NCBI RefSeq assembly: GCF_000731095.1
Contig: NZ_JMTZ01000014.1
Location: 62,001 to 126,000 of the forward strand
DNA: 64,000 nt
Direction of reading: 5' to 3'
Source: Lysobacter antibioticus
GTDB lineage: Bacteria > Pseudomonadota > Gammaproteobacteria > Xanthomonadales > Xanthomonadaceae
The position numbers and the translations under genes were made by a program. Within the stretch, counting starts at the first letter, position 1, and the number at the start of each line of letters is the position of its first letter. The notes beneath the pieces were generated by a model. The model was not told the origin of the DNA. It worked only from the letters and a program-made list of their open reading frames with translations, and searched no databases. Below, in pieces: positions 9,553 to 17,517 of the stretch.

Positions 9553-10310
9553 ACCGGCACGCGATCAAGGCGATTTATTTCTTCGAGATGCACCGCACCT
9601 TCCGCACCCTGATGCAGTCCATCGCCACGCCGGTGCTGTCGACCTCGCTGTACTTCATCGTGTTCGGCTCGGCGATCGGCTCGCGCATGGTCGAGATCGG
9701 CGGGGTCAGCTACGGCGCCTTCATCGTGCCGGGCCTGATCATGATGGCCTTGCTGACCGAGAGCATTTCCAACGCCTCCTTCGGCATCTACCTGCCGAAA
9801 TGGTCGGGCACGATCTACGAGCTGCTGTCGGCGCCGGTGTCGTTCCTGGAGGTGATCGCCGGCTACGTCGGCGCGGCGGCGACCAAGTCGGTGATGCTGG
9901 GCATCCTGATGCTGATCACCGCGCGCTTCTTCGTCGATTTCGAGATCGTGCACCCGGTCTGGATGGCGGTGTTCCTGGTCCTGACCGCTGTCACCTTCAG
10001 TCTGTTCGGCTTCATTATCGGGGTGTGGGCCGACGGCTTCGAGAAGCTGCAGATGATCCCGATGATGATCGTGATGCCGCTGACTTTCCTCGGCGGCAGT
10101 TTCTACTCGATCGATATGTTGCCGCCGTTCTGGCGCAGCGTCTCGCTGTTCAACCCGGTGGTCTACCTGGTCAACGGCTTCCGCTGGAGCTTCTACGGCA
10201 AGTCCGATGTCGACATCGTCCTCAGCGTCGGCATGACCACGGGTTTCATGCTGCTGTGCCTGGTCGCGGTGTGGTGGATCTTCCGGACCGGGTACAAGTT
10301 GAAGAGTTGA
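9549..10310 (+). CDS. ABC-2 type transporter permease
   Basis: 253-residue inner-membrane protein with about six membrane segments, e.g. [39 protein letters not shown] and [13 protein letters not shown]. It has the ABC-2 family loop [20 protein letters not shown] before the last segments, as in YadH-type permeases. Its ATG at 9549 overlaps the stop of the ATPase gene. Together they form a two-gene exporter; the substrate is unknown. Confidence 0.92.
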
Positions 10311-10755
10311 GGTGTGCGCGGGATGAGGCGGGCTTGCCCTTCTCCCGCGAGCCATTCCTTCTCGCGCAAGCGGGAGGTTTCCTCACTTTCCTTCTCCCGC
10401 AAGCGGGGATTTGCCTTTCCCTTCTCCCGCAAGCGGGCATTTGCCTTTCCCTTCTCCCGCAAGCGGGAGAAGGTGGCCCGAAGGGACGGATGAAGGCTGG
10501 CGTGTTGCCATAATTGCCTCGCGTGCCCTCACCCCAACCCCTCTCAGCCTTGCACTCCCTGCGGTCGCCGCAAGCGAGAGAGGGGCTTCAATCGAAAGGG
10601 AGAAGGGGAATCGAGGCGGCTTGGGGTTTCGGCCGGGAGTCGCTTCAGCCCGCCTGCCGCACCGCCTCACCCCAGGGTATGCTTCGCCGATTCCGGTCCG
10701 GCCGCGTTGAGCGCAGCGCGGGCGTCGTGCCGGACCGATTCCGGGAGCCTCGCCG
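10311..10755. other. 445-base intergenic region with a repeat array
   Basis: No gene seen. The first half is a degenerate tandem hairpin array (separate entry); the rest carries a related hairpin near 10570 and a short leader for the permease gene. Confidence 0.6.
10339..10473. repeat. degenerate tandem array of CTTCTCCCGC hairpin units
   Basis: Five units each begin CTTCTCCCGC (or CTTCTCGCGC) and most continue AAGCGGG. Three consecutive units at 10391, 10421 and 10451 have an exact 30-base period and differ only after AAGCGGG. The last unit closes into a perfect palindrome with GAGAAGG. Related palindromes occur at 12258 and 22690. Confidence 0.75.
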
Positions 10756-12138
10756 ATGCAGACGAACCAGCAGGAACTTCATCGCGGTCTGAGCGAACGC
10801 CATATCCGCCTGATGGCGCTCGGCGCCGCGATCGGCGTCGGCCTGTTCCTCGGCTCGGCCAATGCCATCAAGTTGGCCGGCCCCGGCATCCTGCTGGCCT
10901 ATCTGCTCGGCGGCGCGGCGATCTTCATCATCATGCGCGCGCTCGGCGAGATGGCCGTGCACAACCCGGTCGCCGGCTCCTTCAGCCGCTACGCCCGCGA
11001 CTACCTCGGGCCGCTCGCCGGTTATCTGACCGGCTGGAACTACTGGTTCCTGTGGTTGGTGACCTGCGTGGCCGAGATCACCGCGGTCGGCATCTACATG
11101 CAGGTCTGGTTCCCGGATACGCCGCAGTGGATCTGGGCGCTGGCCGCGCTGATCGCGATGGGCTCGGTCAACCTGATCACGGTCAAGGCCTACGGCGAGT
11201 TCGAATTCTGGTTCGCGATGATCAAGGTCGTGACCATCGTGGTGATGATCCTCGCCGGCCTGGCGATGATCGTGTTCGGCTTCGGCAACAACGGTGTGGC
11301 CATCGGCATCAGCAACCTGTGGGCGCACGGCGGCTTCTTCCCGAACGGTGCGCAGGGCGTGCTGATGTCGCTGCAGATGGTGATGTTCGCCTACCTCGGC
11401 GTGGAAATGATCGGCCTGACCGCCGGCGAGGCCGCCAACCCCGGCAAGTCGATTCCCGATGCGATCAACTCGGTGTTCTGGCGCATCGTGATTTTCTACG
11501 TCGGCGCGCTGTTCGTGATCCTGTCGCTGTACCCCTGGAACGAGCTCGGCACCACCGGCAGCCCGTTCGTGATGACCTTCGAGCGCCTGGGCATCCGCGA
11601 GGCCGCCGGCATCATCAACTTCGTGGTCCTGACCGCGGCGCTGTCCTCGTGCAACGGCGGCATCTTCAGCACCGGCCGCATGCTCTACAACCTGGCCCAG
11701 CAGAAGCAGGCGCCGGCGTTCTTCGCCAACACTTCGCGCGGCGGCGTGCCGCGCGCGGCGATCCTGGTGTCGGTGGTGGCGCTGCTGTTCGGCGTGCTGC
11801 TGAACTACCTGGCGCCGAAGGAAGTGTTCGTCTGGGTGACCTCGATTTCGACCTTCGGCGCGATCTGGACCTGGGCGGTGATCCTGGTTTCGCACATGCG
11901 CTTCCGTAAGGCGCTCAGCGCCGAGGAACGCGCGCGCCTGGCCTTCAAGATGCCGATGTATCCGGTGGCTTCGTGGGTCGCGCTGGCCTTCCTGGTGCTG
12001 GTGGTCGGCCTGATGGCCTACTTCCCCGACACCCGCGTCGCGCTGTACGTCGGCCCCGCGTTCCTGATCCTGCTGGTAGTGCTGTACTACGCAGTCGGCT
12101 TCCACAAGCGCGACACCGCGGTGGCGCAGCGCGCCTGA
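10756..12138 (+). CDS. APC-family amino acid permease
   Basis: 460 residues and about twelve membrane segments. The N-terminus RGLSERHIRLMALGAAIGVGLFLGSANAI is the amino-acid/polyamine/organocation signature, and RALGEMAVHNPVAGSFSRYA follows the second segment, as in the AnsP/CycA/ProY branch. It should be a proton-coupled importer of one or more amino acids across the inner membrane; the substrate cannot be fixed by eye. The gene stands alone and is convergent with the VWA lipoprotein gene. Confidence 0.9.
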   Translation: MQTNQQELHRGLSERHIRLMALGAAIGVGLFLGSANAIKLAGPGILLAYLLGGAAIFIIMRALGEMAVHNPVAGSFSRYARDYLGPLAGYLTGWNYWFLWLVTCVAEITAVGIYMQVWFPDTPQWIWALAALIAMGSVNLITVKAYGEFEFWFAMIKVVTIVVMILAGLAMIVFGFGNNGVAIGISNLWAHGGFFPNGAQGVLMSLQMVMFAYLGVEMIGLTAGEAANPGKSIPDAINSVFWRIVIFYVGALFVILSLYPWNELGTTGSPFVMTFERLGIREAAGIINFVVLTAALSSCNGGIFSTGRMLYNLAQQKQAPAFFANTSRGGVPRAAILVSVVALLFGVLLNYLAPKEVFVWVTSISTFGAIWTWAVILVSHMRFRKALSAEERARLAFKMPMYPVASWVALAFLVLVVGLMAYFPDTRVALYVGPAFLILLVVLYYAVGFHKRDTAVAQRA

Positions 12139-12257
12139 TCGCTGCCGCTCGAAGCCCCTCTCACGCGTGCGGGAGAGGGGGTGGATGAGGGGCGCGTAAC
12201 GCTGGTGCGGCCGTAGCTAGTTATTCAGGGCAAAGCTAAAAAGCGCCCTCACCCTAG

Positions 12258-12301
12258 CCCTCTCCCGCAAGCGGGAGAGGGAGAGGGAGAGGGAGAGGGA
12301 A
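12258..12301. repeat. palindrome with GAGAGG microsatellite
   Basis: CCCTCTCCCGC pairs with GCGGGAGAGGG (12258-12281) and runs into about four copies of a six-base GGGAGA unit. It lies between convergent genes and could act as a transcription terminator; the six-base repeat number is likely to vary between strains. Confidence 0.6.
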
Positions 12302-12311
12302 TGCCCGCAGT

Positions 12312-13970
12312 TCATTCCCCGACGACCGCCGCACCGCGCGCCGGCGCCGAGGCCTGCAGCCCGCGCGCCGTTTCCGCCAGCCGCAGGAATTCGCCGCGAT
12401 AACCGTTGCGGTCGTCGCCGCGCGCATCCGCCGCGAGTTTGATCACCCCGTCCCAGCCGAAGTTCGCGTCGACGTGGGTGCCGCCGCGCAGCAGGTCGCC
12501 GAAACCGGCCACCGAGGCGGCGAAGCGCAGGCGTTCGCTCGCTTGCGCGGCGATGTCCTGGCGCCGCAACGGGGTCTCGATCAGGCGGCTGTCGTTTTCG
12601 CCGGGACGCTTGTAGCGCAGGCGCAGCAGAGCGAGTTCGTCCTTGCGCACGCCGTCGCCGGCCTTGGCCTCGCCGGCCGGCTTGGCCGCCGCGTAACGCA
12701 GCGGATCGACCGACTCGCCGCCGGACCCGACCAGGGCCACTTCGTACAAAGCCGTGACGTCGTGGCCGGCGCCGATCTCGCCGGCGTCGACGCGGTCGTT
12801 GTTGAAGTCTTCGCGCCGCAGCAGGCGGTTTTCGTAGCCGATCAAACGGTACTCGGCGACCACCGCCGGGTTGAACTCGACCTGGATCTTGACGTCGCCG
12901 GCGATGGTCAGCAGGGTCGAGCCGAGTTCTTCGCCGAGCACTTTCTGTGCTTCCAGGGCGCTGTCGATATAGGCGTGGTTACCGTTGCCGACGTCGGCCA
13001 ACTGCTCGGCCATGGAGTCGTTGTAGTTGCCGCTGCCGAAACCGAGCGTGCTCAGGGCGATGCCCGACTTGCGCTGGTCGGCGACCAGGGTCTCCAGCGC
13101 CTTCTGGTCGACCGTGCCGACGTTGAAGTCGCCGTCGGTGGCGAGCAGGACGCGATTGATGCCGTCGGGGATGAAGGCCTGGCGCGCGGTGGCGTAGGCC
13201 AACTGGATGCCGTCGCCGCCGTTGGTCGAGCCGCCGGCCTGCAGGCGTTCGAGTGCGTCGAGGATTTCGCCGCCGCGGTCGCCTGGCGTCGGCGGCAGCA
13301 CCAGGCCGGCCGAGCCGGCATAGACCACGATCGAGATCCGGTCCTGCGGGCGCAGTTGTTTGACCAACTGGGCGAAGGCTTTCTTCAGCAGCGGCAGCTT
13401 GTCGGGCTCGTCCATCGAGCCGGAGGTGTCGATCAACAGCACCAGGTTGGCCGGCGGCAGTTCGCTGCGGTCGACATCGTAGCCCTGGATGCCGATCTGC
13501 ATCAGCACGTGCTTGGCGTTCCACGGTGCCGGCGCGAGCTCGGTGCTGACCTTGAACGGCGTGTCCTTCGAGTCCGGCGCCGGGTAGCCGTAGTCGAAAT
13601 AGTTGATGAGCTCCTCGACCCGCACCGCGTCCTTCGGCGGCAGTTCGCCGGCGGCGAGCATGCGGCGGACGTTGGCGTAGCTGCCGGTGTCGACGTCGAT
13701 GGAAAAGGTCGAGACCGGTTGCTCGGCGGCGCGGTGGATCGGGTTGGGTTCGATCTCGGCGTATTTCTCGGTGTTGGCGGGGGCCGACTGGTCGGGCTCG
13801 GCCATCATGACTTTCGCGGGCATCGGCATCGACATCGCTTCGGCCGAAGCCGGCGCGTCGGCGCGTTCGACTTTCTTGCCGCAGGCGCCCAGCAGCAGGG
13901 CGAAGGCGATGCCGCAGGCGAGGGCGGCAGCCGGGAAGCGGGTGGGGGTGGGGCGGTTGCGCAGCAACAT
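12312..13970 (-). CDS. YfbK-like von Willebrand factor A lipoprotein
   Basis: 552 residues. A lipoprotein signal ends in LLLGAC (lipid Cys30). Then come a Met/Ala/Pro-rich linker, the YfbK N-terminal segment STFSIDVDTGSYANVRRML (88-106), a VWA domain with the complete metal-ion-dependent adhesion motif DTSGSM (181-186), and a C-terminal DUF3520-like region including the LLRREDFNND and LRYAAA segments. VWA proteins bind protein ligands through a divalent metal; the partner is unknown. The start at 13970 follows GGAGG; the frame opens further upstream without a signal. Confidence 0.9.
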   Translation of the reverse strand: MLLRNRPTPTRFPAAALACGIAFALLLGACGKKVERADAPASAEAMSMPMPAKVMMAEPDQSAPANTEKYAEIEPNPIHRAAEQPVSTFSIDVDTGSYANVRRMLAAGELPPKDAVRVEELINYFDYGYPAPDSKDTPFKVSTELAPAPWNAKHVLMQIGIQGYDVDRSELPPANLVLLIDTSGSMDEPDKLPLLKKAFAQLVKQLRPQDRISIVVYAGSAGLVLPPTPGDRGGEILDALERLQAGGSTNGGDGIQLAYATARQAFIPDGINRVLLATDGDFNVGTVDQKALETLVADQRKSGIALSTLGFGSGNYNDSMAEQLADVGNGNHAYIDSALEAQKVLGEELGSTLLTIAGDVKIQVEFNPAVVAEYRLIGYENRLLRREDFNNDRVDAGEIGAGHDVTALYEVALVGSGGESVDPLRYAAAKPAGEAKAGDGVRKDELALLRLRYKRPGENDSRLIETPLRRQDIAAQASERLRFAASVAGFGDLLRGGTHVDANFGWDGVIKLAADARGDDRNGYRGEFLRLAETARGLQASAPARGAAVVGE

Positions 13971-14167
13971 GGTGATCCTCCGTTGATCGGGTTGTGCGTC
14001 TTGGGAACGTCGGCCGGCGAGCGATGGGGTCGAGGCGACGGCGATGGCCACACTAGGCAAGTGCGTCTTCGCTTTTCGTTATGACCGCCGTCGTTTTCCG
14101 TTGGCCCGGCTTGGTCCACAATCTGCGTTCATTACGAATGCCGGCGCCGGGGAGGCGCCAGGCCCCG

Positions 14168-14653
14168 ATGACCCCCGACCGGCTCGCCACCGCCGACCTG
14201 CTGCGGCTTGCGCTCGACGCCATTCACCAGGCGCGCGACGTCGAGGCCGTGCGCCTGCTGCAGCGCGTGCTCGAACGCGAACCGGACAATCTGCACGTGC
14301 AGTACCTGCTGGCGATCCAACACGCCCAGCTCGGCTTGTTCGATCGCGCCGAGGAACGCTTGCGCGCGGTGCTGGCGGTGTTGCCGGAATTCGTCGTCGC
14401 CCGTTTCCAGTTGGCGCAGTTGCTGTTGATGCGCGGCACCGCCAAGGACGCGTGCGAATGGCTGGCGCCGGTGCTGGCCCAGGCCGATCCGCTCGGCGCT
14501 TATGCGCGCGGCCTGTCGGCCGCGGCCGAAGGCGACCGCGACCGCGCCTGCGCCGTGCTCGAAGCGGCGCTGCGCTTGCCGCAACCGGTGCCGGCCCTGG
14601 CCGGCGACATGCGCCGGCTGTGCGAGCAATGGCGCGAGACCGCCACCGCCTGA
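14168..14653 (+). CDS. tetratricopeptide-repeat protein
   Basis: 161 residues, almost all helical. The repeats read DAIHQARDVEAVRLLQRVLE..EPDN, YLLAIQHAQLGLFDRAEERLRAVLAVLPE and FQLAQLLLMRGTAKDACEWLAPVLAQ, each with the TPR spacing of small and large residues. It is a likely protein-interaction scaffold with no visible catalytic motif and no signal peptide. I prefer the ATG at 14168; ATGs at 14081 and 14138 are in frame upstream but add Arg/Pro-rich residues. Confidence 0.7.
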   Translation: MTPDRLATADLLRLALDAIHQARDVEAVRLLQRVLEREPDNLHVQYLLAIQHAQLGLFDRAEERLRAVLAVLPEFVVARFQLAQLLLMRGTAKDACEWLAPVLAQADPLGAYARGLSAAAEGDRDRACAVLEAALRLPQPVPALAGDMRRLCEQWRETATA

Positions 14654-14672
14654 GCAGGCCCGGGCGCTGCGC

Positions 14673-15155
14673 TCAGGGGCGCAGATTGACCGCGAGCAGG
14701 CCGAGCACGGCCACCGCGACCAGGACGAAGTGGATCAGTTGCAGGTTGTCCTGGCGGATGTAATAGGCGAACCAGCTGCCGCCGACCGCCATCAGGAAGC
14801 TGGTCGCCATCAGCGCGGTCAGCGCCAGGTTGGCCAGGATGATCGCGTCGGCGGAGGTGGCGAGGCCGGCCAGCGCGGCGACCGTCGCCCACAACAGCAC
14901 CACCGTGACCATCTCGGCGCCGAGCACGATCGAGAATGCGGCGCGGTGCCAGGAAGTTTGCTCGATCCTGCGCGACAGCAGGGGCGATTGGATCGCCGGG
15001 GCTTGTTCGAACGGCGCCATGCGCATGATCGAACCGAGCGCGAACACGCCGTTGCGGAAGGCGATGAGGTTGTTGAACGCGACGACGGTGAGCCACAACG
15101 CCAGACCGGCGATGAAGACGAGCTTGAACAACAACAGGCTGGCAGCGAGGGACAT
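14673..15155 (-). CDS. DUF2165 family small integral membrane protein
   Basis: 160 residues with four hydrophobic segments: ASLLLFKLVFIAGLALWLTVVA, AFSIVLGAEMVTVVLLWATVA, IILANLALTALMATSFLMAV and LIHFVLVAVAVLGLLAV. The conserved spacer after segment 1 (AFNNLIAFRNGVFALGSIMRM) and the RQDNLQLIHF loop are typical of DUF2165. Function is unknown. The start is preceded by CCGGAGA. It converges with the TPR gene, 19 bases away. Confidence 0.8.
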   Translation of the reverse strand: MSLAASLLLFKLVFIAGLALWLTVVAFNNLIAFRNGVFALGSIMRMAPFEQAPAIQSPLLSRRIEQTSWHRAAFSIVLGAEMVTVVLLWATVAALAGLATSADAIILANLALTALMATSFLMAVGGSWFAYYIRQDNLQLIHFVLVAVAVLGLLAVNLRP

Positions 15156-15333
15156 GCGGATCTCCGGAAGGTCGTAGCGGTGCGCCCCGCCGCGGGCGCG
15201 GCATTCGGGGGCTGTTGCTGTATCGACGATCCAGGAGGCGGGTTTAAGACATCGCCCGCGAAAAAAATGTCAGCAAACAACATCGCGACGCGCCGTGCCC
15301 CGGTGGGCAACGGCGCGGCGCGGGCAGGCGGAC

Positions 15334-15588
15334 TCAGTCGGCCTGCGGTGCTTCGGTCAGGTAATAGGGCTCGACCTGGCCCTTGACCTTCATCGTCATC
15401 GGGTTGCCGCGGCGGTCGAGCGACTTGCCGACCGGCAGGCGCACCCAGCCTTCGCTGACGCAGTATTCCTCGACGTTGTTCTTCTCCACGCCGTTGAAGC
15501 GCAGGCCGATCCCGCGTTCGAGCACGGCCGGGTCGTAATAGGGGCTGCGCGTGTCGTTGGAGAGGCGGTCGGGCGGGGTGTCGGTCAT
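15334..15588 (-). CDS. DUF3297 family protein
   Basis: 84-residue cytoplasmic protein with the DUF3297 pattern: TPPDRLSNDTRSPYYDPAVL, then GIGLRFNGVEKNNVEEYCVS and a final MTMKVKGQVEPYYL strand. The family is common in proteobacteria and unstudied. The single Cys is in the conserved EEYCVSEGWV segment. It is a single gene, facing away from the lactonase gene. Confidence 0.85.
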   Translation of the reverse strand: MTDTPPDRLSNDTRSPYYDPAVLERGIGLRFNGVEKNNVEEYCVSEGWVRLPVGKSLDRRGNPMTMKVKGQVEPYYLTEAPQAD

Positions 15589-15943
15589 GCTGGCGCTCTT
15601 TCGGTAGTGAACTGACGTGGTACGAGGCCGACCCGGCGCGGGGCGACCGGGGCGTTGGAGATTCGGCGCTCAGGATACGCGCACCGTCGTGCCCGGCCCA
15701 GTCCGCGCGGCGGCGGGTTTTGGCGCGGTGCCTGCGCGGCCGCGTCGATGCCGGCGGTGAGCCCGGGGCGCCGTGAAAGTCCGGCGTCCGGACAAACGCG
15801 GGAAACCGCGGGCGAATTCGCCCCACTGCCGGCCGCGACGGCTGCGGTGAAATTACAGGGTAAGCGCCGCGACCGCCCAGGCTTGGCCATCGCCGCGCGC
15901 TGGTGCAGGATCGGGCGTCGCGCCGCCGGCGCCGGAGAGCCCG
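15589..15943. other. 355-base divergent intergenic region
   Basis: Sits between the DUF3297 and lactonase genes. Long open frames cross it in several phases, but none has a start, signal or family similarity I would accept. I see no repeat or clear promoter box. Confidence 0.45.
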
Positions 15944-17122
15944 ATGATCCTGCGATCCCCCCTGCTTGCCTGGAGCCTGTCGATGACGCTTGTTACCGCA
16001 CCCGCCACCGCTGCCGAACAGCGCGCGCAACCCGAGTTGTTGGTGGGCTGCTACACCGGTGCGGTCTGCAAGGGCATCGGCCGCTATCGTTTCGACCCCG
16101 CCCAGGGGCGCATCGAGCCGCAGCCGCTGGAAGTGATCGAGACCGACAACCCCTCGTGGTTCGCCTTTTCCGCCGATGGCCGCCGCTTGTTCGCGGTCAA
16201 CGAGAACGGCCCCGAGTCGGACGACCCGGTCGGCCGCGCCAGCAGCTTCGCCCTCGCGCGCGGAGGCGAACGCTCGCGGCCGCTGTCGCAGGCCAACTGT
16301 CTCGGCGACGAGCCCGCGCATGCGGCGCTGAGCCTGGACGGGCGCTATTTGTTCGTCGCCAACTATTCGGTCAACGCCGATCCCGGCGGCACGCTCGCGG
16401 TGATGCCGGTCGACGGCGACGGCCGCTTGCAGTCGGCGGTGCAGGTGCTGACCCATCGCGCCAGCCAGGCCGATCGCGAACGCCAGCTGTCGACCCATGT
16501 GCATGCCGCGGTGCCGTCGCCGGACGGCAGGCATGTGTTCGCCGCCGACCTCGGCGCCGACAAGGTCTATGCCTATCGCTACGACCCGGCGCGCAGCGGC
16601 GAACGTCCGCTGCGCGCGGCGGCGACGCCGTTCCTGGAACTGCCGCCCGGCAGCGGCCCGCGTCATCTGCTGTTCGATGCCTCCGGACGGCATGCGTATC
16701 TGACGCTGGAGATGAGCGGCGAGGTGGTGGTGCTCGACTACGCCGATGGCCGCCTGCAACCGGTGCAGACGCTGGCGATGGACCCGGGCCGGAGCACCGG
16801 CAATGCCGGCGCGGCGCTGCATCTGTCCGCCGACGGCCGCTTTTTGTATGCGAGCAACCGCGGCGAGGACAACCACATCGCCGTGTACGCGGTCGATGCG
16901 GACAGCGGGCGTTTGTCGGCGCTGCAGCGCCGCAGCAGCGAAGGCCGCGGGCCGCGCGAATTCGCGCTCTCGCCCGATGGCCGCCATCTGATCGTCGCCA
17001 ACCAACACAGCGGCAACCTGGTGGTGATCGAGCGCGATCCCGCCGACGGCAGGCTCGGCAAGACCGTGCAAACGCTGGAAGCCGTGGCGCCGTCGGACAT
17101 CAAGTTCGCGCCGGCTAACTGA
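15944..17122 (+). CDS. lactonase-family seven-bladed beta-propeller protein
   Basis: 392 residues. A signal peptide (ILRSPLLAWSLSMTLVTAPATAA) is followed by repeated blade signatures such as NPSWFAFSADGRRLFAVNE, SLDGRYLFVANYSV, HVHAAVPSPDGRHVFAADLG and LSADGRFLYASNRG. This is the 6-phosphogluconolactonase (Pgl) / 3-carboxy-cis,cis-muconate lactonizing type. The export signal argues against a role in the cytoplasmic pentose phosphate pathway, so the substrate is open. Confidence 0.85.
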   Translation: MILRSPLLAWSLSMTLVTAPATAAEQRAQPELLVGCYTGAVCKGIGRYRFDPAQGRIEPQPLEVIETDNPSWFAFSADGRRLFAVNENGPESDDPVGRASSFALARGGERSRPLSQANCLGDEPAHAALSLDGRYLFVANYSVNADPGGTLAVMPVDGDGRLQSAVQVLTHRASQADRERQLSTHVHAAVPSPDGRHVFAADLGADKVYAYRYDPARSGERPLRAAATPFLELPPGSGPRHLLFDASGRHAYLTLEMSGEVVVLDYADGRLQPVQTLAMDPGRSTGNAGAALHLSADGRFLYASNRGEDNHIAVYAVDADSGRLSALQRRSSEGRGPREFALSPDGRHLIVANQHSGNLVVIERDPADGRLGKTVQTLEAVAPSDIKFAPAN

Positions 17123-17517
17123 GTTCGCTGGCCGTTCGCGGCGACACGCCGCCGCACCCGCACTTGGTTTCGCCCTCGCAAGGCCCGGCATGTCCGGGCC
17201 TCGTACGTTTCCGGGCCGCGGCGGGGCGGTCGGGCTGAGCAGGCGCGGAGCCGGGAGACCCCACTGGGGTCAGCCCGAGGATGAAGGCCGCCGGCCGCCG
17301 GAGGAAGATGACGCGGTGCAGCGCAGCGTGCTTCCTGCAGCGGGAGAGGCCGGATCGGCGCTCGTGAGACCGGGCGCCAACCGGCGCAGTTCAGGGGTGA
17401 TGGAAGTCGCGAATCGCGATTTTGCTACGCAAAACCGCCTCGAACAGCACTTGCCAGTCTGGCAAATGCAGTACAAGGACCCCGCGGGGAATTTTTAATT
17501 CTCATGGGGAAACAAAA
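17123..17517. other. 395-base leader region with several hairpins upstream of the amidase gene
   Basis: No gene accepted. A 9-bp stem TCGGGCTGA (17230-17238) pairs with 17270-17278 and encloses a smaller CCCC-act-GGGG hairpin. Nearer the gene are TTTTGC-tac-GCAAAA (17420-17434) and TTGCCA-gtc-TGGCAA (17451-17465). The last 60 bases are A+T-rich. It may be a structured 5' leader or contain operators; no known riboswitch fits. Confidence 0.45.

Noticed and set aside
10391-10473. 30-base direct repeats considered as a CRISPR array
   Set aside because: The repeats are contiguous with no unique spacers between them, and no cas gene is near.
10645-12105. Minus-strand frame of 486 codons across the permease gene
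   Set aside because: His/Asp/Glu-rich antisense shadow of a clear membrane transporter.
17229-17290. Cobalamin-riboswitch-like words (AGCCGGGAGACC and CCACTG) upstream of the amidase
   Set aside because: The order of the two words is the reverse of that in cobalamin riboswitches and the remaining conserved core is missing; the downstream gene also does not fit.
17190-17498. 102-codon plus-strand frame before the amidase gene
   Set aside because: Low-complexity Gly/Arg/Pro sequence spanning the leader hairpins; no family similarity or convincing start.
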